DNA of 64,000 nt, taken from positions 124,001 to 188,000 of the forward strand of contig CAVWNW010000022.1 of NCBI GenBank assembly GCA_963756425.1. The letters are read 5' to 3'. Made by a program: the position numbers and the translations under genes. The notes under the pieces were generated by a model, which was not told where the DNA came from, did not search any database, and saw only the letters and a program-made list of their open reading frames with translations. The DNA comes from DASQUK01 sp963756425 (lineage in GTDB: Bacteria; Actinomycetota; Acidimicrobiia; Acidimicrobiales; VFJN01). Of the stretch, positions 54,760-63,618 are shown one piece after another (position 1 is the first letter of the stretch; the number at the start of each line of letters is the position of its first letter).

Positions 54760-55863
54760 ATGTCTCCGCTCGACCGAACCACCAACCGCCGCGGTCGAAC
54801 GCTGGCCATCGTGATCGCCGCGATCACCCTCGTGACGGTTGCCGGTTCGTCCTCGCCGGCGGCCGCCAAGGCACCGCCCACACAACAGGAGCCCCCGCCG
54901 GTCGTCGGCGCCGGCGGCGCCGAGCTCGGTCCGGGTGTGGGCTCAGCGGAGCGACGGCACGGCCGCGCCGTCGCCGACTCCGGAGGTGGATTCATCTACC
55001 GCAACGGCCGGTACACCCCGCTCGACAGCGTGGATGACCTGATCACGGTCCACCTCACGATCAACAACCGGGGGCAGACCGCCGGCCCCTACCTCCGAAG
55101 CCTCGACCCGTTCGATCCCGGCGGCTTCGTGCGCAACCAGAAGGGTCGCTTCACCAGGTTCGACGTGGCGCCTGGGCCCTCGACCCTGGTGTACGACGTC
55201 AACGATCGCGGCACGACCGTCGGTCAGTACGGCGATGCTGAGACGCTCGAAGGCGGCTCCTTCGTGCGCAAGGCCAACGGCGAGGTCACCACCGTCGATG
55301 TCCCGGGCGCGTCGTCCGCCGATGCCGTCGGCATCAACAACCGGGGAGCGGTGGTGGGGTCCTACCTCGATGCCGACGGCGTGAGCCACCTCTACCTGAT
55401 GGACCGCAGCGGGGTGACCACGATCGATCCCCCGGGTTCTCCCGACGACCCCGACGCCGCCAACGTCTTCGTGGCGGACGTCAACGACCGGGGCCAGGTC
55501 GTCGGTTGCTACGCCGACGCCAACCGGACCTACCACGGGTTCCGCTACGACAAGGGGCGGTTCACGAGGATCGATCCACCCGGTGCAGCCGACGTTCCCA
55601 AGTACGCCACGACGTGCGCCTTCGGCATCAACAACCGCGGCCAAATCGTGGGCCAGTACGTCGACGCCGCCAGCACGCTGCACGGGTACCTGTGGCAGCC
55701 CGGGCGGGGCTTCAAGACGATCGATCTACCGCGCGGCGCTCAGCTTGTCGGTCCTGCCGGTGACAAGGGGACCATCGCCGCTGACATCAACGACCGCGGC
55801 GAGATCGTTCTGCCGCTCCCAGGAGGCTTCTTCAAGGGACGGACCGCGAACCTCGAACCCTGA
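54760..55863 (+). CDS. Secreted HAF-repeat protein
   Basis: A 367-residue exported protein. Basic residues then a hydrophobic span at ~14-34 and AAAKAP form a signal peptide. The mature part (~75-350) consists of about seven repeats of roughly 40-45 residues of the form INNRGxxVGxYxD...FxxxxGxFTxIDxPG, for example INNRGAVVGSYLDADG and VNDRGQVVGCYADANRTYHG. Such HAF repeats are found in secreted beta-propeller-like proteins of unknown function. ATG 54760 after GGAAGGGGAA. It is convergent with the flavoprotein gene and has no obvious partner. Confidence 0.82.
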   Translation: MSPLDRTTNRRGRTLAIVIAAITLVTVAGSSSPAAAKAPPTQQEPPPVVGAGGAELGPGVGSAERRHGRAVADSGGGFIYRNGRYTPLDSVDDLITVHLTINNRGQTAGPYLRSLDPFDPGGFVRNQKGRFTRFDVAPGPSTLVYDVNDRGTTVGQYGDAETLEGGSFVRKANGEVTTVDVPGASSADAVGINNRGAVVGSYLDADGVSHLYLMDRSGVTTIDPPGSPDDPDAANVFVADVNDRGQVVGCYADANRTYHGFRYDKGRFTRIDPPGAADVPKYATTCAFGINNRGQIVGQYVDAASTLHGYLWQPGRGFKTIDLPRGAQLVGPAGDKGTIAADINDRGEIVLPLPGGFFKGRTANLEP

Positions 55864-55894
55864 GAGCACAAGCCCTCGCCGACCATGCCGAGCG

Positions 55895-57283
55895 TCAGCG
55901 GCGCAACCTCTCGGCGTTGGCGAGGGCGGGCTCCATGTGCTCGAACCACCTGGCGAGTGCCTCTCCCATGCGGGGGTCCCTCATGTGGTCGTTCATGCCG
56001 CGGGTCGTGTTGAGCCGGCACGTCCCCAGCCAGGCGGCCAGGTCCGGCTCCTGAAGCATCCGAGTGATGACGCGGAAGCCGCCCTCGAACACGCTGATCC
56101 AGTCAGTCGACTTGCTCGGGTAGGCCGTCGGGGGACAGAGCCGGTTCTTGTCGGCGTCGTCCCCCCGGGCCGCCTCGACGAAGCCGACCAGGGCGGCGTT
56201 GAAGGTGGTGAAGCCGCCCATGAGCGACTGGGGCGTTACTCGCCCCACTTCGAAGATCGGCCGGGGGGCCACCTCCCGCAGCCCGTAGGCGGTGCAGTCG
56301 ACGTGGATGGTGTCGGGGTCGGTTGGGATCTCGCCCGCGTCGAGCAGGATCCGGTCGGTGTCGACGCGACGTACCCGTCCCTGCCGGACGACCCGCTCGA
56401 TCTGCGCCAGGGTCTGGTGCTCGGCCGGGCTGACGATCGCGCCCCGGAACATCGCCGGCTCCACCGCAGGGTCGAGACGCAGGAGCGCCCCGCACGCCTC
56501 GAGCCGGCGGAAGAGATCATCGAGGTCCTCCGCCAAGGCGAGCGACTCCAGCGCCAGCGAGAGGCTCTCGACGGTCGAGGCCACAAGGTCGAGCGGCTGC
56601 CAGGACGACCGGTTCATCAGCCACGCGTCCCGCGGCCGAACCCAGCGGATCTTGTCGGGATCGACACCGTTGTCGAGCAGGAAGCTGCACGCATCCATGG
56701 CCGTCTTGCCGGCGCCGAGCACGGTGAAACCCGAGGGCGGCTCGGTGACGTGGACGAGCTCGCCCACCGGGATCAGCTTGACCCCCTCACCGACGGTGAA
56801 GCCCGGCGTGTGCGTCGCCGGCACCGACGTCTCCAGGTAGGTGGCGTCGACAACCTTCTGGCGCACCCGCACCGTGGTCGTCTCGCCGGTGAGCCGCGAG
56901 GTGAAGGCGTGGTCGCCTGTGTGGTGGCCGCCGTAGTCGCATTGCCCGAAGAAGCGGACCTGACCCGAGCCCACCAATTGCTCCTCGAGCACCCGCCGGA
57001 AGTAGTCGCAGATCTCCGCCCCGGTGGCCCGCTCGTAGAACCCGGCGTTTGGTCCGGAGTCATCGATCGCCTCGGTGCCCAACGGTCTTGAGGTCACGCC
57101 GTAGGTAGCCGACGGCTGGTGGAGCCGAACGAACGGATAGGCGTCGTTCCAGTGCCCGCCCGGACTGTGGCGCCGGTCCACCATCACCACGTCGACCTCG
57201 GCATCGGCGATCAGCGCGTCGGTGAACGCCATCCCCGACGCGCCCGCCCCGATCACCAGGTAGTCGGTCTCGATCTCCGCCAC
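55895..57283 (-). CDS. FAD-dependent oxidoreductase with a second nucleotide-binding motif
   Basis: A 462-residue flavoprotein. The FAD-binding motif is YLVIGAGASGMAFTDALIAD at ~8 with the acidic residue in VVMVDRRHSPGGHWN. A second Rossmann-like motif, FTVLGAGKTAMDACSFLLDN, lies at ~190, as in group B flavin monooxygenases and related NAD(P)-linked enzymes. There is no FxGxxxHxxxWP monooxygenase motif, so oxidase, reductase or hydroxylase cannot be decided. GTG 57283 has GGGGAGG 6 bases before it. C-terminal residues around MNDHMRDPRMGEALARWFE are helical. Confidence 0.85.
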   Translation of the reverse strand: MAEIETDYLVIGAGASGMAFTDALIADAEVDVVMVDRRHSPGGHWNDAYPFVRLHQPSATYGVTSRPLGTEAIDDSGPNAGFYERATGAEICDYFRRVLEEQLVGSGQVRFFGQCDYGGHHTGDHAFTSRLTGETTTVRVRQKVVDATYLETSVPATHTPGFTVGEGVKLIPVGELVHVTEPPSGFTVLGAGKTAMDACSFLLDNGVDPDKIRWVRPRDAWLMNRSSWQPLDLVASTVESLSLALESLALAEDLDDLFRRLEACGALLRLDPAVEPAMFRGAIVSPAEHQTLAQIERVVRQGRVRRVDTDRILLDAGEIPTDPDTIHVDCTAYGLREVAPRPIFEVGRVTPQSLMGGFTTFNAALVGFVEAARGDDADKNRLCPPTAYPSKSTDWISVFEGGFRVITRMLQEPDLAAWLGTCRLNTTRGMNDHMRDPRMGEALARWFEHMEPALANAERLRR

Positions 57284-57847
57284 GCCCGCCTCCCCTGTAG
57301 CCCCGCCCCAAAGAATGCGTGCGTGACGGCGTCGCGGCCACGTGCCCGCCGACCAGGGCCGGGTCGGTTCGTTGGGGAGAGTAGGCGGCCTCGAGCCCCG
57401 CGGCAGCCGAGTTTGGGGCGTTCTCGCCGGGCTGGCACAGCGACGGTGACGGTCACCGCATCGCGCAGCAGTCACAGCCGTGCCCGCGCTGCGGCGCGCC
57501 GTATGGTGCTTCGGCGGGGTGGGACCGCGAGCGTGGAATACGTGTGCCGGCACTGCGGACAGTCCCCGGCAGCGGTTATGGCGCGTCTCCTATCGGCATA
57601 TCGGGGCACGACGGTCTCGACATCGACCTAGGCAGTCCTGCTCCGGTTCAGCGTCGAGGACCTCGTCCTCGCATCAGGTCACGCGGCGGCCGAGCTACGA
57701 GTCGCATCACGTCGACGCGAAGTCGCCCAGGACGGGCGCGGCACACGCCCGGCGCAGCCATCGCGGTCGCCTTCAGCGGGATCGCCTTCCGGCGCTCCAG
57801 GCGCCGCGCCGAAGAGTGGCTCTGACCGGCGCCGATCGCGACAGAGG
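57284..57847. other. 564-bp intergenic region
   Basis: Between the flavoprotein gene and the ANTAR gene I see no gene I can support. One frame shows a short CPRCGAPYG zinc-ribbon-like string at about 57482-57508, without further context. Several frames are open because of the GC content but show no domain, ribosome site or signal peptide. A remnant of a lost gene is possible. Confidence 0.35.
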
Positions 57848-58432
57848 CTAGTCCGGCTCGTTCGGCAGCAACCCGTAGCTGTCGACCACTGCGGAGGCGA
57901 CGTCGACGAGCTTCTGGTTCGTCGAGCGGGCGTGCTCGCGGAGCAGCTCGAACGCGGCCGGCTCGGCGATCGAGTGACGCTCCATGAGGATGCCCTTCGC
58001 CCGCTCGGTGACGGCGCGTCGGCCGAAGGCGCCTTCGAGGTCGTGATACTCGGTGAAGCGGCGCAAGACGATGTCGATCGAGTTTTGCCAGTCCTGCGCG
58101 TCCGCGTCCGTGATGTAGGCGAAGACACCGCGCTTGGACGCCTGCTTGACGAAGCCGGGATCGGGCCCGTGGATGAGGGCGATCACGGGACAGGTCGATT
58201 CGTGCACGATTTGCTCGACGAGTTGAAGCGCGTGCTCAGGGTTCTCGCCGAGGCCGACAATGGCGACGTCAGGACGTTCCCGCGCCGTTACCCCCCCCAC
58301 GTCCTCGACCTGAATCTCGCGCGCGATCACCTCGTGCCCCAAGGCGGCGACAGCCCGCGCAACAGCCGCCAGACGATCCGAGCGCTCGTTTGCGATCAAC
58401 ACGCGTAGATGCTCGGTCTGACGATGGCTCAC
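57848..58432 (-). CDS. ANTAR-domain response regulator
   Basis: A 194-residue regulator: a pseudo-receiver domain (LRVLIANERSDRLAAVARAV, with IVGLGENPEHAL in place of the phosphoacceptor, so no standard Asp) and a C-terminal ANTAR RNA-binding domain (FGRRAVTERAKGILMERHSI, AAFELLREHARSTNQKLVDV). ANTAR proteins bind twin-hexaloop RNA to prevent termination. The lack of the phospho-Asp means that it may not be regulated by a kinase. Start GTG 58432 or GTG 58450: an 18-bp duplication has produced two equal starts, each after GAGGGCGCAGC. The longer form adds MVRGRS. Confidence 0.87.
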   Translation of the reverse strand: MSHRQTEHLRVLIANERSDRLAAVARAVAALGHEVIAREIQVEDVGGVTARERPDVAIVGLGENPEHALQLVEQIVHESTCPVIALIHGPDPGFVKQASKRGVFAYITDADAQDWQNSIDIVLRRFTEYHDLEGAFGRRAVTERAKGILMERHSIAEPAAFELLREHARSTNQKLVDVASAVVDSYGLLPNEPD

Positions 58433-58462
58433 GCTGCGCCCTCGGACCACGCTGCGCCCTCG
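58430..58462. repeat. 18-bp tandem duplication covering the ANTAR gene start
   Basis: CACGCTGCGCCCTCG occurs at 58430-58444 and again at 58448-58462, period 18. On the gene strand each unit is GAGGGCGCAGC followed by GTG, so ribosome site and start codon were both duplicated in frame, adding six codons. Confidence 0.7.
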
Positions 58463-58620
58463 TCATCAAGTCTAGACATCGCGGTCCGCCTTGCGTGCAG
58501 TGTTATGGTGCCTTTAGTCCGACCCGCACCCCCGGCGGACGATCTTGTCGGCCCTGACCCTTGGCTGGCCTCGCGCGTGACCCCAATGGCCGCGCGGAAT
58601 ACACGAGCCAAGGAGTCGCA

Positions 58621-59877
58621 ATGACCGAGACCACCACGCTTCCGGCGGAGCACGGCGCCGCCACGGGCCAGACGATCCGCTCGTTCACGATCGAGTTCCC
58701 CGAGAAGGACCTCGAGGACCTGCGTGCCCGCATCGCAGCCACGCGCTGGCCCGAGAAGGAGACCGTCGACGATGCCTCGCAAGGCGTGCAGCTGGCGACG
58801 ATCCAGGCAGTCGCGCGCTACTGGGAGACCGAGCACGACTGGCGCAAGTGCGAGGCCAAGCTCAACTCGGTGCCCAACTTCATCACCGAGATCGACGGGC
58901 TCGACATCCACTTCGTCCACGTTCGCTCCAAGCACGAGGACGCGCTGCCACTGATCGTCTGCCACGGCTGGCCCGGCTCGGTGATCGAGCAGATGAAGAT
59001 CGTCGACCTGCTCACCGACCCGACGGCACATGGGGCGAGCGCCTCGGACGCCTTCCACGTGGTGATCCCCAACATGCCGGGCTACGGGTTCTCGGGCAAG
59101 CCGACGACGACCGGGTGGGACCCGATCCACATGGGGCGCGCCTACGTCGAGCTGATGAAGCGCCTCGGCTACACGCAGTTCGTGGCGGCCGGCGGCGACT
59201 ACGGCGCGCTCGTCGTCGATTACATGGCTGGCGGTCGCGACGCCCCCGCGTCGCCTGAGCCAGCGCCGCCGGAGCTGCTCGGGATCCACACGAACTTCCC
59301 CGGCGTGTTCCCGCCCGACGTCGACAAGGCGATCCAGACCGGCGGCGCGCTGCCGTCCGACCTCTCAGCCGACGAACGACGCGCGGCCGAGCACCTGGGG
59401 TCCGCATACAAGCACGCGGCGTATGCGGTGCAGATGGGGACGCGCCCGCAGACGATGTACGGGCTCAACGACTCCCCGGTCTTCCTGGCCGCCTACATGC
59501 TCGACCACGACCCGACGAGCTACGCGACGCTGATCGCTCCCGCCTTCGTGGACGCGGACGAGCGCGGCCTGACCCGAGACGACTTGCTCGACAACATCAC
59601 CATGTTCTGGCTGACCAACACCGGGGTCTCGACGGCGAAGTCGTACTGGGAGTACCTGGGGTACGGCAGCTTCGCCAACGTCCGCAACGTCACCGTCCCG
59701 GTGGCCGTGAGCGTCTTCCCCGACGAGCTCTACCAGGCCCCGCGAAGTTGGACGGAGAAGGCGTACAGCAACCTCGTCCACTTCAACGAGGTCGATCGCG
59801 GCGGGCACTTCGCCGCCTGGGAGCAGCCGGAGCTGTACGCATCCGAGCTCCGCGACGGGTTCCGGTCGCTGCGCTAG
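58621..59877 (+). CDS. Epoxide hydrolase (alpha/beta hydrolase with N-terminal EHN domain)
   Basis: A 418-residue epoxide hydrolase. The N-terminal ~110 residues are the EHN domain (FTIEFPEKDLEDLRARIAAT). The hydrolase core has the oxyanion motif HGWPGS (~120), the nucleophile loop AAGGDYGALV, in which the usual Trp of GGDWG is Tyr, and the general base His in DRGGHFAAWEQPEL (~395). The acidic partner cannot be located with certainty. Substrate unknown; an epoxide of an environmental or plant compound is likely. Ribosome site AAGGAG before ATG 58621. It diverges from the ANTAR gene and is followed by a strong hairpin. Confidence 0.92.
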   Translation: MTETTTLPAEHGAATGQTIRSFTIEFPEKDLEDLRARIAATRWPEKETVDDASQGVQLATIQAVARYWETEHDWRKCEAKLNSVPNFITEIDGLDIHFVHVRSKHEDALPLIVCHGWPGSVIEQMKIVDLLTDPTAHGASASDAFHVVIPNMPGYGFSGKPTTTGWDPIHMGRAYVELMKRLGYTQFVAAGGDYGALVVDYMAGGRDAPASPEPAPPELLGIHTNFPGVFPPDVDKAIQTGGALPSDLSADERRAAEHLGSAYKHAAYAVQMGTRPQTMYGLNDSPVFLAAYMLDHDPTSYATLIAPAFVDADERGLTRDDLLDNITMFWLTNTGVSTAKSYWEYLGYGSFANVRNVTVPVAVSVFPDELYQAPRSWTEKAYSNLVHFNEVDRGGHFAAWEQPELYASELRDGFRSLR

Positions 59878-59922
59878 ACCAACCGAGTTCACACCTGTGC
59901 ACATGCCCTCGCTCGGCGGGGC

Positions 59923-59954
59923 GACCGAGTGGCTCGACTCCGAGCCACTCGGTC
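59923..59954 (+). terminator. Strong hairpin behind the epoxide hydrolase gene
   Basis: GACCGAGTGGCTCG-ACTC-CGAGCCACTCGGTC is a perfect 14-bp stem with a 4-base loop, 46 bases after the hydrolase stop. There is no T run, as is usual for actinobacterial intrinsic terminators. Confidence 0.7.
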
Positions 59955-60156
59955 CCACCCGAGCTGCGGGGCCGTGCTAGTGAACTTCTGAACGCTGACG
60001 TGCATCCCAAGTCTTCTAGCTAGGGAGACTGTCCGTAGACGCCGGATGGGTGAGACAGGACGGGCGCCAGCGCCCTAGCACCGATTGCCCGACCCGAGCG
60101 CGCGGTGCCTGGCGTGCAAGCCGCACAGAACGCCAGGGCGCGAGATTGGCAGTTGG

Positions 60157-61104
60157 TCAGGCAGGCTCGAGCGTGAGGACACTGGCGCCCGCCGCGCGGC
60201 CAGCGAGGACGCTCCTGAGGGCGGTGGCCGCCTCCGCGAGCGGGAGTGTCGCCGCGACATGCAGCGAGAGCTGCCCTTGGGCGAGTCTTGCGACCAGTGC
60301 GGCGAGCCGTGGGCCGTCGGCTCGGACGTAGACGTCTATGACCGTGATCCCGCGTTCGGGCGGCGGCGGATCGGTGGTGATGGTCGCGAGGCGACCTTGG
60401 TCCGCCACCGCCTGCAGTGCGGTCGCTGCGCCACTGGGGGCCGCGTTCACGGCGGCCCCCACTCCCTGGCGGCCCGGAGACGCATCTCGCACGTGGGCCG
60501 GCCACGCGGGATCGTGATAGTCGACGACGAGATGCGCGCCGTAGTCGCGGACGCGCACTGCACTCGCGGGGCCCGCCGTCGCGACGACGGTCGCTCCTCG
60601 CGCGACCGCGAGCTGCACGGTGAGTCCGCCGGTCACGCCGCCGGCGCCGTGCACAAGGACCCACTCCCCGGCGGGGGCTGGTGCGACCTCGGTAAGCGCC
60701 TGGTCCGCGGTGAGTGCCGGCACCGGGAACGCGGCCGCGGCGTCCCAGGGGACGGTGGCGGGTTTCGGCGCGACAAGCGCGGCCGGAGCGACAAGCCACT
60801 CCGCCCACGCCCCCTGGTGTCGCAGCGGCAGTGGGTGAGTGAGCACCTCGTCACCCGGGACGAAGCTCGTCACGTCCTCGCCGACTGCGGCGACAACTCC
60901 CGCTGCCTCGACGCCGAGCACCAACGGTGGTCGGCGGCCGACATCCCACTCGCCGACCCGGACGATCTCGTCCCAGCTGCCGACCCCTGCCGCGTGCACC
61001 GAGATCACGACCTCGTCCGGAGCAGGAGACGCTGGCGCCGCGAGTTCGAGCAAGCGCACGTCATCGCCGAACGCGTCGATGCCGGCGGCCCGCATCTGTG
61101 GCAT
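60157..61104 (-). CDS. Zinc-less MDR quinone oxidoreductase / enoyl reductase-like
   Basis: A 315-residue medium-chain reductase: MRAAGIDAFGDDVRLLEL opening, PPLVLGVEAAGVVAAVG, and the Rossmann motif VLVHGAGGVTGGLTVQLAVA. No zinc ligands. The C-terminal block LPLAEAATALRSVLAGRAAG is standard. It probably reduces an alkene or quinone with NADPH. ATG 61104. It converges with the epoxide hydrolase across a 279-bp gap holding the terminator. Within the gap 60078-60092 repeats 62985-62999 (see rejected list). Confidence 0.87.
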   Translation of the reverse strand: MPQMRAAGIDAFGDDVRLLELAAPASPAPDEVVISVHAAGVGSWDEIVRVGEWDVGRRPPLVLGVEAAGVVAAVGEDVTSFVPGDEVLTHPLPLRHQGAWAEWLVAPAALVAPKPATVPWDAAAAFPVPALTADQALTEVAPAPAGEWVLVHGAGGVTGGLTVQLAVARGATVVATAGPASAVRVRDYGAHLVVDYHDPAWPAHVRDASPGRQGVGAAVNAAPSGAATALQAVADQGRLATITTDPPPPERGITVIDVYVRADGPRLAALVARLAQGQLSLHVAATLPLAEAATALRSVLAGRAAGASVLTLEPA

Positions 61105-61976
61105 AGGCCACCACCTCCAACATCGAACTCTAGAACCAGCCAGTCCGGACCCCGGGAAGCCGACGGGATTGGCATCGGCACCGTTGCGTCCGCAGCGGAC
61201 AGCACCCGGGTCGCGGGCGATGGCGCCGTCGGTCTCGGCGTGCTACTGCTCGTCGTTAAGAGACGCCACCGAGCCGGCATGAACCTCGCCAAAGCGAAGC
61301 ACACACATTGCCCGTGCTAGCAGCCCTGCCGGCCCTGCGGGTAGCTCAGAGCGCCACGCACCCCTAGCGGCAGTTGTGCGGTCCCGTCGAGCCACCTCGA
61401 GCAAAATTCGCACTCGTCGCTGCTCAGCTGGTGAATCTGGTGGAGTCGCTTGATAGCGAGGTCGCTCCACGAGTTGGACGTGACGGTTACATCCTGAACT
61501 CGCTGGACCAGCGACAGGTCTTCCACGCCCTCCCGACCGTCGCCCTCGTCAAGCAAACGCTCGATGGCGGCCAGTTGCTCGTCCGTGGTTAGCTCGCCCA
61601 CAGCGCATGGTGCCCGCTCCGGGCGGCCCTCGCCCGGCGGACGGTCAGTAGAGAGCCACAAGGCGCGAGATCGGCAGATATGGCGCGGTCATGCGTCCCC
61701 GATCGGCACTTCAGGGCGATACCCCAGGTCGATATGCCTGCGAGTTTGGGGACAGCCGGCCGGCCCTCCTCAGCAGCGTGAACCGGTGTTCGGTTCAACG
61801 AGCTGCTGCCGTTCTTCTGAACCGCCGTATCTCGTTGCCCTCTTCGCGGTCGGCGCTCGCTTTGAGACAGGCGATCGTGGGGCGCGAGCCGCCGGAACAG
61901 GTCTTGACCACTCCTCCCGGCGCAAGGGGACGGCCGGGAAGGTCACTTGCTCGCGGGCCCTCGCTGGCGCCTCGAC
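61105..61976. other. 872-bp region with little coding evidence
   Basis: Apart from the small protein listed at 61317-61601, no gene is recognisable in 61105-61316 or 61602-61976. The latter part has a slightly lower GC content and contains CCGGTGTTCGG and AACCGAACACCGG-like strings near 61785-61800, possibly a regulator site for the substrate-binding-like gene, but nothing firmer. Confidence 0.35.
61317..61601 (-). CDS. Hypothetical small protein with CxxC, 94 aa
   Basis: From GTG 61601 the frame encodes a sensible polar protein (GELTTDEQLAAIERLLDEGD, SLVQRVQDVTVTSNSWSDLA) and near the end DECEFCSRWLDG with a CxxC pair. The codon third positions are mostly G or C, as in real genes here. There is no good ribosome site and I do not recognise the family. 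The CxxC could bind a metal or be a remnant of a zinc finger. It may be intact or the end of a larger lost gene. Confidence 0.4.
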   Translation of the reverse strand: MGELTTDEQLAAIERLLDEGDGREGVEDLSLVQRVQDVTVTSNSWSDLAIKRLHQIHQLSSDECEFCSRWLDGTAQLPLGVRGALSYPQGRQGC

Positions 61977-62924
61977 TCACATGTCCCAGACCAGGCGACC
62001 GCCGACCGCTGCGAGGCGCCCGTACGACGACCCCGTGATGTGCCCTTCACGCTCGATCACGTAGCGCCCGATCGCGCCATCCCGCGTGCGCTGCTTGCGA
62101 AGCGCGGCGACGGCCCCCGCTCGGTCCTCGTCGGCGTCGGCGATGGCGTCAAGGATCAGCGCCATCGCCTCGAAGCCGTATAGCGCGAGCGGCGCCCGAT
62201 GGGGCACGAAGAAGCGCATCCGCTGCGCCACCGCGTCTGGCAACCCCTCGACAAGCCATGGCTCGGCGATCCCCTCCGTCCCGAGCAGCCACAGTTCGGG
62301 ATCGAGGTCGTGCAGCCCCACGAACATCTCGTCAGCGCCTGCGCCCGCCACGCCAACGTACAGCAGCGCCAGCGCGCCCGGCAGGTCGTCCTCGGATCGC
62401 TCGTCCCAGTCCCACACGGGCCGCATGCGCACCTCGACGCCACGCTCGCGTGCACCCGCCGCGATGTCGGTCGCGAGCGGCTCGGCGTAATCGTCGCCGT
62501 AGTCGTGGACGACGAGCAGCTTCCCCGCACCCACCTCATGGAGCCAGGCGCCGATGGTCGCACCGCCGACCTGTCCCCCGGGCACCAGCCGGATCAGGGT
62601 GTCGCTCTGCAGGCGCTCACAGGAAGCGATCGGGGCGACCTGCAGGATCCCTGCGCGCTCGAGGATCGGCGCCGTCGCCACGACTTGGCGTGACATGAAG
62701 TCCCCGAGATATGCGGCAGCAGCCGGATCGCCAGCGGCTGCCTTGGCGTGCGCCACCGCCAGCTTCACGCCTGCGCGGCCGCCCGTGTCGGCGCTGACGA
62801 TCTCAATGTCCGTTCGCTCAGCGGCAACCCGAGCCCCGCGCAGCATCTCGCGTCCATGCTGAGCGGCCGGCCCGCTCAGCGGAAGGCTCACGTAGACGCG
62901 CCGGACGGCACCTCCGTTCGACAT
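61977..62924 (-). CDS. Type 1 periplasmic-binding-fold protein without signal peptide (Leu/Ile/Val-binding-like)
   Basis: A 315-residue LIVBP-type protein: YVSLPLSGPAAQHGREMLRG at the N terminus is the first strand and ligand-loop of the fold (normally PLSGxxAxxG). AAAYLGDFMSRQVVATAPIL and GKLLVVHDYGDDYAEPLATD complete the first lobe. The protein starts at MSNGGAVRRVYVSL, with no signal sequence, so it is cytoplasmic. As in the protein at 6008-7120, no ABC permease or ATPase genes of a matching importer are adjacent. Start ATG 62924. It may serve as a soluble sensor. The next gene upstream on the same strand is a small unknown. Confidence 0.78.
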   Translation of the reverse strand: MSNGGAVRRVYVSLPLSGPAAQHGREMLRGARVAAERTDIEIVSADTGGRAGVKLAVAHAKAAAGDPAAAAYLGDFMSRQVVATAPILERAGILQVAPIASCERLQSDTLIRLVPGGQVGGATIGAWLHEVGAGKLLVVHDYGDDYAEPLATDIAAGARERGVEVRMRPVWDWDERSEDDLPGALALLYVGVAGAGADEMFVGLHDLDPELWLLGTEGIAEPWLVEGLPDAVAQRMRFFVPHRAPLALYGFEAMALILDAIADADEDRAGAVAALRKQRTRDGAIGRYVIEREGHITGSSYGRLAAVGGRLVWDM

Positions 62925-63033
62925 GCTGTGACGCTAACGATCCAGCAGAGGCGGCGCTTGCGCTTCGATGTCACCTAACAACGCGCACCGATTGCCCGAA
63001 CCGCGACGCCCAGGGCGGTCCCCATCCCAGAGG

Positions 63034-63438
63034 TCAGGGGCCCGCCAGCCAGGCGAGTGCAGCGGGGCGGCTGTCGAAGTAACCGGTGGGGAAGGTGGCT
63101 GGGCCTTCGGGGGCGGGCGGTGCACCGACGGCGGGCATGCCTGCGGGCATCAGGAACGCGAACCTCTTGACGCCGGCGGCGTTGTACCGGGGGATGATGT
63201 TGGCGTCGCGGAAGGCGAAGTCCATCGCCGCCATGTCCATCCGGAACTGCACCGCATCGACGAGCACGCCGGAGCGGCCGGCGCGCTCCACCTCCCCTGC
63301 GAACACGGTGAGCCAGTCGTTGAACCGCTCCGCCGACAGGTGCTTCGTGGTGTCATACCAACGGATCTCGACAAAGTCGTCGTCAGCCCAGTCGATCACC
63401 GACCCGAAGTTGTCGTTGTAGATGACCGTCGCATCCAC
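63034..63438 (-). CDS. Hypothetical protein, possible STAS/SpoIIAA-like fold, 134 aa
   Basis: A 134-residue protein: MDATVIYNDNFGSVIDWADD, then a helix-rich middle part (SAERFNDWLTVFAGEVERAG), FRMDMAAMDFAFRDANIIPR and a conserved-looking end FPTGYFDSRPAALAWLAG. The last motif resembles the end of SpoIIAA-like/STAS proteins, in which a Phe-Asp-x2-x-Ala-x2-Trp helix closes the fold. I rate this as a guess. Start GTG or ATG near 63438. It lies between two transport-type genes on the same strand. Confidence 0.6.
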   Translation of the reverse strand: MDATVIYNDNFGSVIDWADDDFVEIRWYDTTKHLSAERFNDWLTVFAGEVERAGRSGVLVDAVQFRMDMAAMDFAFRDANIIPRYNAAGVKRFAFLMPAGMPAVGAPPAPEGPATFPTGYFDSRPAALAWLAGP

Positions 63439-63618
63439 GCCTCACCTCCTGAGTTCACCCCCGCAACTTAGGACTGTCGGCAGGGCAGCGGACGCGCCGG
63501 ATCGGTCAACCACCGGGCCGAATCGAAACCTCCCCAACCGTGCACGGTGAGTAGTCCATGCCGCTGATCGATCGCCACGGCGCCGCGCGATGTCTCAACG
63601 CTCGGCGCAACACACGCG

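Noticed and set aside
57480..57851. Long open frame on the plus strand in the gap before the ANTAR gene
   Set aside because: Composition is Arg/Ser-rich as in an out-of-frame shadow, no ribosome site or domain.
60078..62999. GCACCGATTGCCCGA repeated at 60078-60092 and 62985-62999, with an ACCTAAC/GTTAGGT core near the second copy like an integron attC site
   Set aside because: A 15-bp match is expected by chance a few times in 64 kb on both strands. No inverse core site, cassette structure or integrase was found; the genes around are ordinary.
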